Assembly (NCBI RefSeq): GCF_019049325.1
Contig: NZ_JAGMUO010000034.1
Span: forward strand, 283,764-347,763
Source of the DNA: Streptomyces sp. AC512_CC834
Lineage (GTDB): Bacteria > Actinomycetota > Actinomycetes > Streptomycetales > Streptomycetaceae
Reading direction: 5' to 3'
DNA: 64,000 bases
The notes beneath the pieces were generated by a model that did not search any database, was not told where the DNA came from, and was given only the letters and a program-made list of their open reading frames with translations. Shown here in pieces: positions 18,714-27,900 of this stretch. A program made the translations under genes and the position numbers. The stretch's first letter is position 1. The number at the start of each line of letters is the position of its first letter.

Positions 18714-19775
18714 GTGCAGGCAGCCGTCACCGTCACTCCCGCCCGCCTCCCGGAACTGCTGCTCGGCCTCGCCACGGTGCGGCCGGTCTTCCTGTGGGGC
18801 GCACCCGGCATCGGCAAGTCCTCCCTGGTGAGGAACTTCGCCGACTCGCTGGGCCTGGAGTGCGTGAGCCTGCTCGGCACCCAGCTCGCGCCCGAGGACC
18901 TGATCGGCGTACCGCAGATCCGGGACGGCCGCTCGGTGTTCTGCCCGCCGGAGTCCATCGCCCGCGACGAGCCGTACTGCCTCTTCCTGGACGAGCTGAA
19001 CGCGGCCACCCCGGACGTGCAGAAGGCGTTCTACTCGCTCATCCTCGACCGCCGCATCGGCACCTACGAGCTGCCCAAGGGCTCCATCGTCATCGGCGCC
19101 GGAAACCGCGCCACCGACAACGCCCTGGCCCGACCCATCGCCTCCGCGCTGGTCAACCGCCTCACCCACGTCCACCTGGACGCCTCCGCCAAGGACTGGC
19201 TGGTGTGGGCCGGTGAGAACGGCATCCACCCGTGGATCACCGACCACCTCACCGACCGCCCCGACCACCTGTGGTCCAAGCCGCCCAAGACCGAGGAGCC
19301 GTTCTCCACCCCGCGCTCCTGGCACATGCTCTCCGACGCCCTGCACTCCTTCGGCCAGGACCTCGACGAGGAGACCCTGAAGGTCGTCGCGCACGGCACG
19401 CTGACCCCCGCGCACGCGACCGCCTTCTGCGGCTACGTCAAGATCGTCCGCAGCCGGTTCGGCATCGAGGCGATCCTCAAGGGCGAGGCCCGCTGGCCCA
19501 GCCGCCTCCAGGACCGTGACCTGCTCTACTACCTGGCCGAGTCCTTCCGCGGACGGCTGGTCAAGGAGCTGCCCGCGAGCAAGGAGCACATGTCGGCGCA
19601 CGGCCGCCAGACCGCGTACCGCGCCAAGTCGCTGCTCGTGCAGCTCGCCGAGATCTCCGTCGAGGTCGCCCAGAGCGTCATCGCCTCCGACCCGGACGGC
19701 AACCCGGTCCTGCCCGCCTGGTTCCTCGTCGAGGCCGCCCGCGACATGCCCCGGCTGGTGGAGGCCCGCCGATGA
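18714..19775 (+). CDS. MoxR-type AAA+ ATPase (353 aa)
   Basis: AAA+ chaperone-like ATPase. Walker A is GAPGIGKSS (29-37), Walker B is CLFLDELN (89-96), and sensor-1 is GAGNRATDN. A MIDAS-containing partner is encoded next. MoxR proteins remodel or activate VWA-domain partners, often inserting metals or maturing complexes. The GTG at 18714 is preceded by AAGGAG. Its stop overlaps the start of the DUF2201/VWA gene (ATGA at 19772-19775), so the two proteins are made together, which supports a direct complex. Confidence 0.88.
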   Translation: MQAAVTVTPARLPELLLGLATVRPVFLWGAPGIGKSSLVRNFADSLGLECVSLLGTQLAPEDLIGVPQIRDGRSVFCPPESIARDEPYCLFLDELNAATPDVQKAFYSLILDRRIGTYELPKGSIVIGAGNRATDNALARPIASALVNRLTHVHLDASAKDWLVWAGENGIHPWITDHLTDRPDHLWSKPPKTEEPFSTPRSWHMLSDALHSFGQDLDEETLKVVAHGTLTPAHATAFCGYVKIVRSRFGIEAILKGEARWPSRLQDRDLLYYLAESFRGRLVKELPASKEHMSAHGRQTAYRAKSLLVQLAEISVEVAQSVIASDPDGNPVLPAWFLVEAARDMPRLVEARR

Positions 19776-21580
19776 GCCGCACCCGCAAGCAGAAACAACA
19801 GCAAAAGAAGAAGGACCCGGCCGCCGAGGACTGCGCCAAGGGCGTGCAACTGGTGTGGGCCAACCCGGCGCTCGCGGCCATGGAGGTGAAGCTGTGCCGC
19901 GAGGAGGAGTGCGAGGTCGCCCCGCGCCACGGACTCGTCCGCGTCAGCTCCAACGGCCGGGTCCATCTGCACCCCACCCGCCACGCCGAGCCCGCCGACT
20001 GGGCCTGGGCCATCGCCCACGGCCTCATCCACCTCGGCTTCGGCCACGTGCCCGCCGCCACCGGCGAGCGCGTCCAGCCCGACCGCTACGACCTCGCCGC
20101 CCGCTGCGTCGTCGTCAACCGCTTCCTGCAGACCTTCCCGGTCGGCCGCACCCCGGACGACCTGCCACCGACGTACCCCGGCGGCGACGAGGAACGCATC
20201 GCCGCCGCCTGGCGCCGCGAGGGCGGCATCCCGGCCGCCTACGAGCGTTGCGGCACCGCGGGCCCGGACCCCGACCAACTGCTCTCGTCCTGGGACAACT
20301 GGAACGGGCAGGCCCCCGACTGGCAGCTCGCCTTCGCCCACGCCCTGACCCGCACCATGTCCACCGCCCTCGACCTCGCGGGCGGCCGGCGGGACAACAT
20401 GCTCGGCGGCCCCACCCACCTGCAGCCCTGGCAGCGGGCCCTGAGCTGGTTCGTCTCCTCCTACCCCCTGCTCGGCGGGATCGCGTCCGGCATCACCCTC
20501 GTCGCCGACGCCGAACTCGCCCGCGCCCACGGCATCTCCGTCGCCGCCGTCAACCCGGAGGCGGCGGAGATCTACGTCAACCCGCTGCGCCGGTACGACG
20601 ACGAGGAATGGCGTTTCATCCTCGCCCACGAGATGCTGCACGCCGCCCTGCGCCACGGCGACCGCTGCGGCACCCGCGACCCGTACCTGTTCAACGTCGC
20701 CTGCGACTACGTCATCAACGGCTGGCTCGTAGAGATGCAGGTCGGCACCATGCCCGAAGGCCTGCTGCACGACCCGGAGCTGGCCGGTCTGTCCGCCGAG
20801 GAGGTCTACGACCGCATCGCCGACGACCTGCGCCGCATACGCCGCCTGTCCACCCTGCGCGGCAAGGGCGTCGGCGACGTCCTCGGCGGCCCGCTCGGCT
20901 CACCCCGCGACTACGTCGACCTCGACGGCTTCTACCGGCGCGGCCTGGCCCGGGGCCTCGACCTGCATCAGCAGCAGGAGCGCGGTTTCCTGCCCGGCGG
21001 CCTGGTCCAGGAGATCCGCGCCCTCAGCCATCCGCCGCTGCCCTGGGACGCGCTGCTCGCCCGCTGGTTCGACGAGTTCGTGCCCCGCCCCGAGCCCGTA
21101 CGGTCGTACGCGCGCCCCTCCCGGCGCCAGGCCGCCACCCCCGACATCCCGCGCGCCGGACGGTACTTCCCGCCGGAGGAGATCGCACGCTGCACCTTCG
21201 GCGTCGTCCTGGACACCTCCGGCTCCATGGACCGCACCCTGCTCGGCAAGGCACTCGGCGCCATCGCCTCCTACGCCGAGGCCCGCGACGTGCCCGCCGC
21301 CCGCGTCGTGTTCTGCGACGCCGCACCGCACGACGCGGGCTACCTGCCCGTGACGGACATCGCCGGCCGGGTGCGGGTGCACGGCCGCGGCGGCACCGTC
21401 CTGCAGCCCGGCATCGACCTGCTGCTGCGCGCCGACGACTTCCCGCCCACCGCGCCGGTCCTCGTCATCACCGACGGCTGGTGCGACGTCCTGCGGGTGC
21501 GGCGGGAGCACGCCTACCTGATTCCGCGGGGTGCGCGGCTGCCGTTCACCGCCCGGGGACCGGTCTTCCGGGTGAGCTGA
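19772..21580 (+). CDS. DUF2201-type metallopeptidase-like protein with C-terminal VWA domain (602 aa)
   Basis: The N-terminus is lysine/glutamine-rich (KQKQQQKKK). Two related metallopeptidase-like units follow. The first has AHGLIHLGFGH (82-92), in which the catalytic Glu is replaced by Gly. The second has AHEMLHAALRH (285-295), a complete HExxH with a third His ligand candidate. The similarity continues after both motifs (DRYDLAARCVVVNRFL versus DPYLFNVACDYVINGWL). The C-terminal VWA domain starts near 470 and has the MIDAS motif DTSGSM (481-486). It is coupled to the MoxR ATPase. Protease activity of the second unit is inferred; the substrate is unknown. Confidence 0.85.
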   Translation: MSRTRKQKQQQKKKDPAAEDCAKGVQLVWANPALAAMEVKLCREEECEVAPRHGLVRVSSNGRVHLHPTRHAEPADWAWAIAHGLIHLGFGHVPAATGERVQPDRYDLAARCVVVNRFLQTFPVGRTPDDLPPTYPGGDEERIAAAWRREGGIPAAYERCGTAGPDPDQLLSSWDNWNGQAPDWQLAFAHALTRTMSTALDLAGGRRDNMLGGPTHLQPWQRALSWFVSSYPLLGGIASGITLVADAELARAHGISVAAVNPEAAEIYVNPLRRYDDEEWRFILAHEMLHAALRHGDRCGTRDPYLFNVACDYVINGWLVEMQVGTMPEGLLHDPELAGLSAEEVYDRIADDLRRIRRLSTLRGKGVGDVLGGPLGSPRDYVDLDGFYRRGLARGLDLHQQQERGFLPGGLVQEIRALSHPPLPWDALLARWFDEFVPRPEPVRSYARPSRRQAATPDIPRAGRYFPPEEIARCTFGVVLDTSGSMDRTLLGKALGAIASYAEARDVPAARVVFCDAAPHDAGYLPVTDIAGRVRVHGRGGTVLQPGIDLLLRADDFPPTAPVLVITDGWCDVLRVRREHAYLIPRGARLPFTARGPVFRVS

Positions 21581-21666
21581 GCCGGAGTGTGATCGGATGG
21601 GGGTGGGAACCCGGCCGCCGGGCTCCCACCGCCCCAGTACAGCAAGCGAATTCGAGAGGACCCGCC

Positions 21667-22092
21667 GTGGCAACCACGCGCTCCGCACACACCGTCTGGG
21701 AAGGCAACCTGCTCGAGGGCAACGGTGTCGTCACCTTCGACTCGTCCGGCATCGGCGAGCAGCCGGTGTCCTGGCCCTCGCGCGCCGAGAAGGCCAACGG
21801 GAAGACCAGCCCGGAAGAGCTGATCGCCGCCGCCCACTCGAGCTGCTTCTCCATGGCGCTGTCGAACGGCCTGGCCGGTGCCGGCACCCCGCCCACCAGG
21901 CTCACCACCTCCGCCGACGTCACCTTCCAGCCCGGTGAGGGCATCACCGGCATCCACCTCACCGTGGAAGGCGCCGTCCCGGGCCTCGACAACGACGCGT
22001 TCGTCGCCGCCGCCGAGGACGCCAAGAAGAACTGCCCGGTCAGCCAGGCCCTGACCGGCACCACCATCACCCTGTCGGCGAAGCTGGCCTAG
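21667..22092 (+). CDS. OsmC/Ohr family peroxiredoxin (141 aa)
   Basis: Thiol peroxidase of the OsmC type that reduces organic hydroperoxides. Both redox Cys are present: Cys60 in AHSSCFSMAL and Cys123 in KKNCPVSQAL. The length fits OsmC rather than Ohr, and the N-terminal TVWEGNLLEGNGVV strand is the OsmC form. The GTG at 21667 follows GAGAGGA. It is convergent with narI, with only 20 bases between the two stops and no clear terminator. Confidence 0.9.
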   Translation: MATTRSAHTVWEGNLLEGNGVVTFDSSGIGEQPVSWPSRAEKANGKTSPEELIAAAHSSCFSMALSNGLAGAGTPPTRLTTSADVTFQPGEGITGIHLTVEGAVPGLDNDAFVAAAEDAKKNCPVSQALTGTTITLSAKLA

Positions 22093-22112
22093 GTGTACCG
22101 CCCAGCACACGG

Positions 22113-22835
22113 CTAGGAGCCCGCGCGCTCCCAGCCCGGCCGGTCCGGGCGCGGCCCCAGTTGCCTGGGGTCGCGCGACCGGTACACCACGTAGGGCCGG
22201 GTCAGGTACTGCAACGGCGCGCTGAACATGTGCACCAGACGCGTGTAGGGCACCAGCGCGATCAGCACCATCCCGACCACCGCGTGCACGTGGTACAGCA
22301 GCGGCACGCCCGCCATCAGGTCCGTCTTCGGGTTCAGGGTGAACAGGCTGCGGGACCACGGCGCGATGGTGCTGCGGTAGTCGTAGCCGTTGCCGGAGGT
22401 GTCGGAGAGTTTGGCGACCATGCCCAGGACGATCGCGCCGACCAGGAAGACGTACATGACCTTGTCGTTGCCCGTGGTGGCGCGGAAGACCGGTGCCTTG
22501 GTGCGGCGCCGGTAGACCAGCATCCCGATCCCGGCGACCGCGAGGACCCCGGCCAGGGTGCCGCCGTACAGCGAGAACAGATGGTACGTGTGCTCGCTGA
22601 CGCCGATCGACTCCGTCCAGGACGCCGGGACGAACAGCCCGATCAGGTGCCCGGCGAGCACGAAGAGGATGCCGTAGTGGAAGACCGGCGAGGCGATGTT
22701 CAGCAGCTTCGACTCGTAGACCTGCGAGGAGCGGGTCGTCCAGCCGAAGCGGTCGTAGCGGTGCCGCCAGAACAGGCCGGCGATCAGCAGCGCGAAGGCG
22801 GCGTAGGGCAGGACACCCCACAGGAAGACGTTCAT
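22113..22835 (-). CDS. narI: Respiratory nitrate reductase gamma subunit NarI (240 aa)
   Basis: Membrane cytochrome b subunit that passes electrons from menaquinol to NarH. Five hydrophobic segments are visible. Haem-ligand histidine candidates occur in SPVFHYGILFVLAGHLIG and LYHVHAVVGMVLIALVPYTRLVH, in the two transmembrane helices expected to carry them. It is the last gene of narGHJI, and its start at 22835 overlaps the narJ stop by four bases. The C-terminal YLTRPYVVYRSRDP is a conserved NarI end. Confidence 0.93.
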   Translation of the reverse strand: MNVFLWGVLPYAAFALLIAGLFWRHRYDRFGWTTRSSQVYESKLLNIASPVFHYGILFVLAGHLIGLFVPASWTESIGVSEHTYHLFSLYGGTLAGVLAVAGIGMLVYRRRTKAPVFRATTGNDKVMYVFLVGAIVLGMVAKLSDTSGNGYDYRSTIAPWSRSLFTLNPKTDLMAGVPLLYHVHAVVGMVLIALVPYTRLVHMFSAPLQYLTRPYVVYRSRDPRQLGPRPDRPGWERAGS

Positions 22836-23326
22836 CGGCGGGCTCCGGTGGGTGCGGGCGGCAGCGTGGCGCACACCGCGTCCAGGACGCACGCGTAGGG
22901 CGTGCCGAAGGCGGTGAGCCGGGAGCGCAACTGGTCCAGGGCGGCGCGGTGCTCGGTGAGCATGCCGATGTCCCCGGTGCGGGAGACGAACTCCAGCACC
23001 GCCGGAAGGAAGTCGGGCAGTTCCTCGCCGGTGAACTCCAGCCCGTGGGCGCGGTACAGCTCCTTGAAGCGGACCAGCGACATGCCGCGGTTGCGGGTGT
23101 CGCCGTCGGTCCACCAGCTCAGGTACAGGCTGTGCCGGTTCTTGAAGTCGAAGACCTCCACGTAGTGCGCCTGGAGTTCACCCTGTTCGGTCGCCGCCGC
23201 GTGGTCGGTGAAGGGGCGCAGTTGTGGCGCGGCCTCGCGCAGCAGCGGCAGCCGGGCGCGGAAGTCGTCGTCGGGATACGTCAGACAGAGCGCCGCCGCC
23301 TGGTACAGCACCTCGAAGCCGGGCAT
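22832..23326 (-). CDS. narJ: Nitrate reductase assembly chaperone NarJ (164 aa)
   Basis: Cytoplasmic TorD-family chaperone that holds NarGH and delays membrane attachment until the molybdenum cofactor is inserted. Typical features are LCLTYPDDDFRARLP, the HYVEVFDFKNRHSLYLSWWTDGDTRNRG block and the ELPDFLPAVLEF segment. It is all-helical with no membrane segment. The start lies 4 bases downstream of the narH stop and the stop overlaps narI, so translation is tightly coupled. Confidence 0.92.
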   Translation of the reverse strand: MPGFEVLYQAAALCLTYPDDDFRARLPLLREAAPQLRPFTDHAAATEQGELQAHYVEVFDFKNRHSLYLSWWTDGDTRNRGMSLVRFKELYRAHGLEFTGEELPDFLPAVLEFVSRTGDIGMLTEHRAALDQLRSRLTAFGTPYACVLDAVCATLPPAPTGARR

Positions 23327-23330
23327 CGGA

Positions 23331-24926
23331 TCAGACCTCCCTCTCGTCGTCCGCGGTCTGCCGCCTGCGCAGGATGTGGAAGTTCTCCACCGGCACCAGC
23401 GGCAGCTTCTTGCGTCCCGAGTCCTGGCCGAAGGGGCCGTCGCCGCCCATGCCGGGCCCGCCGTCGGTGTCCAGGCTGCATGTGTCCGGCAGCGCGGAGG
23501 CCTCCAGTTGGTGCGCGTCCCCGACGGCCGCCGTCGGGATCACGTACCGCTCCTCGTACTTGGCGATCGCCAGCAGCCGGTACATCTCCTCGACCTCCTC
23601 GGGGCGCATGCCGACGCCCGCGCAGACGGCCGGGTCGGGGTCCTCGCCGAGGTTGACCGACCGCATGTGGGCGCGCATCGCCGCGAGTTTCTCCAGCGAC
23701 GCGCGGACCGGTCCGGTGTCGCCGGCCGTGAACAACTCGGCCAGGTACTCCAGCGGAATGCGCAGCGTGTCGATCGCGCCGAAGAGGTTGTCCGCGTCCT
23801 CGCCGTCGTGCCCGGTCTCCGTCAGCGCGTCCACGACCGGAGACAGCGGCGGGATGTACCAGACCATCGGCATCGTCCGGTACTCCGGATGCAGGGGCAG
23901 CGCGACGCGGTACTTGCTGACCAGCGTGTGCACGGGGGAGCGCCGGGCCGCCTCGATCCAGTCGAACGGGATCCCCGCCGCCTCTGCGGCCCGCCGCACC
24001 TCAGGGTCCTCCGGGTCGAGGAAGACACCCAACTGTGCCTCGTACAGGTCATGTTCGTTCGGTGTCTCGGCGGCCTCGGTCACCTTGTCGGCGTCGTAGA
24101 GGACCACCCCCAGGTATCTGAGACGTCCGACGCAGGTCTCCGAGCAGACCGTGGGCTGGCCCGCCTCGATGCGCGGATAGCAGAAGGTGCACTTCTCGGC
24201 CTTGCCGGTGCGGTGGTTGAAGTACACCTTCTTGTACGGGCATCCGGTCACGCACATCCGCCAGCCCCGGCAGCGGTCCTGGTCGACCAGGACGATGCCG
24301 TCCTCCGAGCGCTTGTACATCGCCCCGGACGGGCAGGACGCCACGCACGACGGGTTCAGGCAGTGCTCGCAGATGCGCGGCAGATAGAACATGAAGGTCT
24401 CTTCGTAGGCGAACCGCACCTTGTCCGAGGCCTGTTGACGCGTCCGTTCCACCATCGGGTCGAGGTCGCCGTAGGCGGGGGCGCCGCCGAGGTCGTCGTC
24501 CCAGTTCGAGGACCAGCCGATCTTCATGGGCTTGCCGTCGAGCTGCGAGATCGGCCGGGCGACGGGGTAGTCGGAGCCGAGCGGGGCGTCGGTGAGGTTC
24601 TTGTAGTCGTACGTCCAGGGCTCGTAGTAGTCCTTGATCTCCGGGAGCCTCGGGTTGGAGAAGATCCCGGCGAGCTTCTTGAACCGGCCGCCCGCCTTCA
24701 GCTTCAGCGCGCCCCGCCGGTTCAGCTCCCAGCCGCCCCGCCACTTCTCCTGGTCCTCGTAGCGGCGGGGGTAGCCCTGTCCGGGGCGGGTCTCGACGTT
24801 GTTGAACCAGACGTACTCCATGCCCCGCCGGTTGGTCCACGCCTGCTTGCAGGTGACCGAGCAGGTGTGGCAGCCGATGCACTTGTCGAGGTTCATGACC
24901 ATGGCGACCTGGGCCATCGGACGCAT
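23331..24926 (-). CDS. narH: Nitrate reductase beta subunit NarH (531 aa)
   Basis: Iron-sulfur electron-transfer subunit between NarI and NarG. Four Cys clusters are visible: CIGCHTCSVTCKQAW, CEHCLNPSCVASCPSGAM, CRGWRMCVTGCPYKK and CTFCYPRIEAGQ with a later CSETC. In the third the second Cys is Trp (CRGW), the hallmark of the [3Fe-4S] centre in NarH. Its start (TGATG) overlaps the narG stop by one base. Confidence 0.94.
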   Translation of the reverse strand: MRPMAQVAMVMNLDKCIGCHTCSVTCKQAWTNRRGMEYVWFNNVETRPGQGYPRRYEDQEKWRGGWELNRRGALKLKAGGRFKKLAGIFSNPRLPEIKDYYEPWTYDYKNLTDAPLGSDYPVARPISQLDGKPMKIGWSSNWDDDLGGAPAYGDLDPMVERTRQQASDKVRFAYEETFMFYLPRICEHCLNPSCVASCPSGAMYKRSEDGIVLVDQDRCRGWRMCVTGCPYKKVYFNHRTGKAEKCTFCYPRIEAGQPTVCSETCVGRLRYLGVVLYDADKVTEAAETPNEHDLYEAQLGVFLDPEDPEVRRAAEAAGIPFDWIEAARRSPVHTLVSKYRVALPLHPEYRTMPMVWYIPPLSPVVDALTETGHDGEDADNLFGAIDTLRIPLEYLAELFTAGDTGPVRASLEKLAAMRAHMRSVNLGEDPDPAVCAGVGMRPEEVEEMYRLLAIAKYEERYVIPTAAVGDAHQLEASALPDTCSLDTDGGPGMGGDGPFGQDSGRKKLPLVPVENFHILRRRQTADDEREV

Positions 24927-27900
24927 CAGTACTCGACCTCCTGAGAGCGGCGCCGGATGACCGTCACCTCGTCACGCTGGTTCCCGGTCGGGCCCAGGTA
25001 GTTGAAGGCCCAGGACAACTGGGCGTAGCCGCCGATGAGATGGGTCGGTTTGAGGAGCAGGCGGGTGAGTGAGTTGTGGACGCCGCCGCGCTTTCCGGAC
25101 GCCTCCGCCAGCGGTACGTTGACCGTGCGTTCCTGCGCGTGGTGCATGTAGACCGTGCCGGGCGGCATGCGGTGCGAGACGATCGCGCGGGCCACGACGA
25201 CGCCGTTGCGGTTGACCGCCTCGATCCAGTCGTCGTCGGCGACCCCGATGGCGTCCGCGTCCTGCGTCGACATCCAGATGCACTGGCCGCCCCGGGACAG
25301 CGCCAGCATGAACAGGTTGTCCTGGTACTCGGAGTGGATGGACCACTTGTTGTGCGGGGTGAGGTAGCGGACCGTCACCTCGCGGTGCCCGTCGGGCCCG
25401 AGCTGCGGCTCCCCGAACAGCCGGTTCATGTCCAGCGGCGGCCGGTACACGGGCAGTGCCTCGCCCAGCTCGTGCATCCAGTCGTGGTCGAGGAAGAAGT
25501 GCTGGCGGCCGGTGAGGGTGTGCCAGGGCTTGAGGTGCTCGGTGTTGAGCGTGAACGCCGTGTAGCGCCGCCCGCCCGCCTCGCTGCCCGACCACTCCGG
25601 CGAGGTGATCACCGGCACGGGCGCCGCCTGGGTGTCCGCGTAGGTGATCCGCTTGCCCTCGTGCTCCGCGGCGAGGTGGGCCATCTCCTGCCCGGTCTTC
25701 GCCTCCAGGGTGTGGAAGCCCTGCGTGGCCAGCCGCCCGTTGGTGGTGCCGGACAGGGTCAGGATGGTGTTGGCCGCCTTCACCGCCGTGTCCATCGCCG
25801 GGCGCCCGTCGGCCGGACCGCCGCGCACCCGGCCGTTCAGGTCCCGCAGCCGCGTCACCTCCTCGTCCGGCCTCAGGGTGATGCCCTTGGCGGGCAGCCC
25901 CTTGGCCTCCACCAGCGGACCCAGCGCGGCGAACTTCGCGCCGATCGCCGTGTAGTCGCGCTCCACGACGACGAGGTCCGGCATGGTCTTCCCGGGCTCC
26001 GGCTCGCACTCCCCGTCCCGCCAGTCCCGTACGACCCCGCCCGGCTGCGCGATCTCGCCCGGTGTGTCGTGCTGGAGCGGCGCCGCCACCAGGTCCCTGC
26101 GCACCCCGAGATGATCCTCGGCCAGCTCGCTCAGCTTCTCCGCCAGCACCTTGAACGTGTCGAAGTCGGTGCGCGTCTGCCACGGCGGGCTCACGGCCGG
26201 GGAGAAGGCGTGCACGTAGGGGTGCATGTCCGTGCTGGACAGGTCGTGCTTCTCGTACCAGGTCGCGGCGGGCAGCACCACGTCGGACAGCAGCGTGGAC
26301 GAGGTGTGCCGGAAGTCCAGCGACAGCAGCAGGTCGAGCTTCCCCTCGGGCGCCTCCTCGTGCCACACCACGTCCCGCGGGCGCTGCTCCGGAGCGGCCT
26401 CCTCGGCGCGCAGCGAGGACTGCGTGCCCAGCAGGTGCTTGGTGAAGTACTCGGCGCCCTTGCCCGACGAGCCGAGCAGGTTGGCCCGCCACAGGGTCAC
26501 GATCCGCGGCCAGTTCTCCGGCGCGTCCGGGTCCTCGCACGCGAACTTCAGCGTTCCCGAACGCAGTTCGGCCACCGCGTTCGCCACCGGGTCGCCGAAC
26601 GCCCCGCCCAGCTCCAGCGGGTTGCGGTCGAAGGTCGGATACGAGGGCATCCACCCCGTGCGCGCCGACAGCGCGAGACAGTCCGCGCCCGTCATCCCGG
26701 ACAGTTGCCCCTCGCCCAGTGGGGAGGACAGCACATCGGCACGGAACCGGTCGTAGCGCCACTGGTCGGTGTTCAGGTACCAGTACCCGGTGCCGATCGC
26801 CTGGCGCGGTGGACGCGACCAGTCCGACGCGGCGGCCAGCGTCGCCCAGCCGGTCACCGGACGGCACTTCTCCTGGCCCACGTAGTGCGCCCAGCCGCCG
26901 CCGTTGCGGCCCTGGCAGCCGGTGAGCTGGAGCAGGGCGAGGAAGGTCCGGTAGATCGTCTCGGAGTGGAACCAGTGGTTGGTGCCGGCGCCCATGAGGA
27001 TCATGCAGCGTCCCTTGGACCGCTCGGCGGTCCGCGCGAACTCCCGGGCGATCCGCACACAGGCCGCCGCCGGCACCGAGGTGTGCGCCTCCTGCCAGGC
27101 CGGGGTGCCGGGCGTGTCCGCGTCCTCGTACGACGCCGGCCAGTCGCCCGGCACCCCGGGCCGCGCCACGCCGTACTGCGCGAGAAGCAGGTCGAAGACC
27201 GTCGTCACCAGCGGCCCGGTCGCCCCGCCGAGCCGCGTCGCCGGGACACCCCGCCGGAGTACGTCCCCACGCCCCTGTCCGTGCGTGCCGCCCTCGGTGT
27301 CGAAGCGGGGCAGCAGCACCTCCACGCCCGACGCCATCTCGTGGCCGTGCAGGCTCAGCAGGGGCCGTACGTCACCCAGGTCGAGGTTCCACCTGCCCTG
27401 GTCGGCCTCGTTCCAGCGAAAGCCCAGCGAGCCGTTCGGGACGACCGCCCGGCCCGTCGCCTCGTCCAGTACGACCGTCTTCCAGGCCGCGTCGCCACCC
27501 GCCTGCCCCAGGTCGGCGGCGCGCAGGAACTTCGCCGGGACGTACGCCCCGTCCCGCTCGGTCAGCGTCACCAGGAACGGCAGGTCGGTGAAGCGCCGCA
27601 CGTAGTCGTCGAAGAACGGGGTGGCGCGGTCGACGAAGAACTCCTTGAGCACCACGTGCCCCATGGCGAGGGCCAGCGCGGCGTCCGTGCCCGGGTGCGG
27701 GTGCAGCCACTGGTCGGCGAACTTGGTGTTGTCGGCGTAGTCCGGCGAGACCACGACCACCTTCTGGCCCCGGTAGCGGGCCTCCGCCATCCAGTGCGCG
27801 TCCGGCGTACGGGTCACCGGGACGTTCGAACCCCACATGATCAGATACGCCGCGTCCCACCAGTCGCCCGACTCCGGCACGTCCGTCTGATCGCCGAAGA

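Noticed and set aside
14369..19009. A 1546-codon minus-strand frame from the DedA gene to the MoxR gene
   Set aside because: Only the last 208 codons match a family (DedA). The rest is antisense to the phosphodiesterase and MoxR genes and shows no domain.
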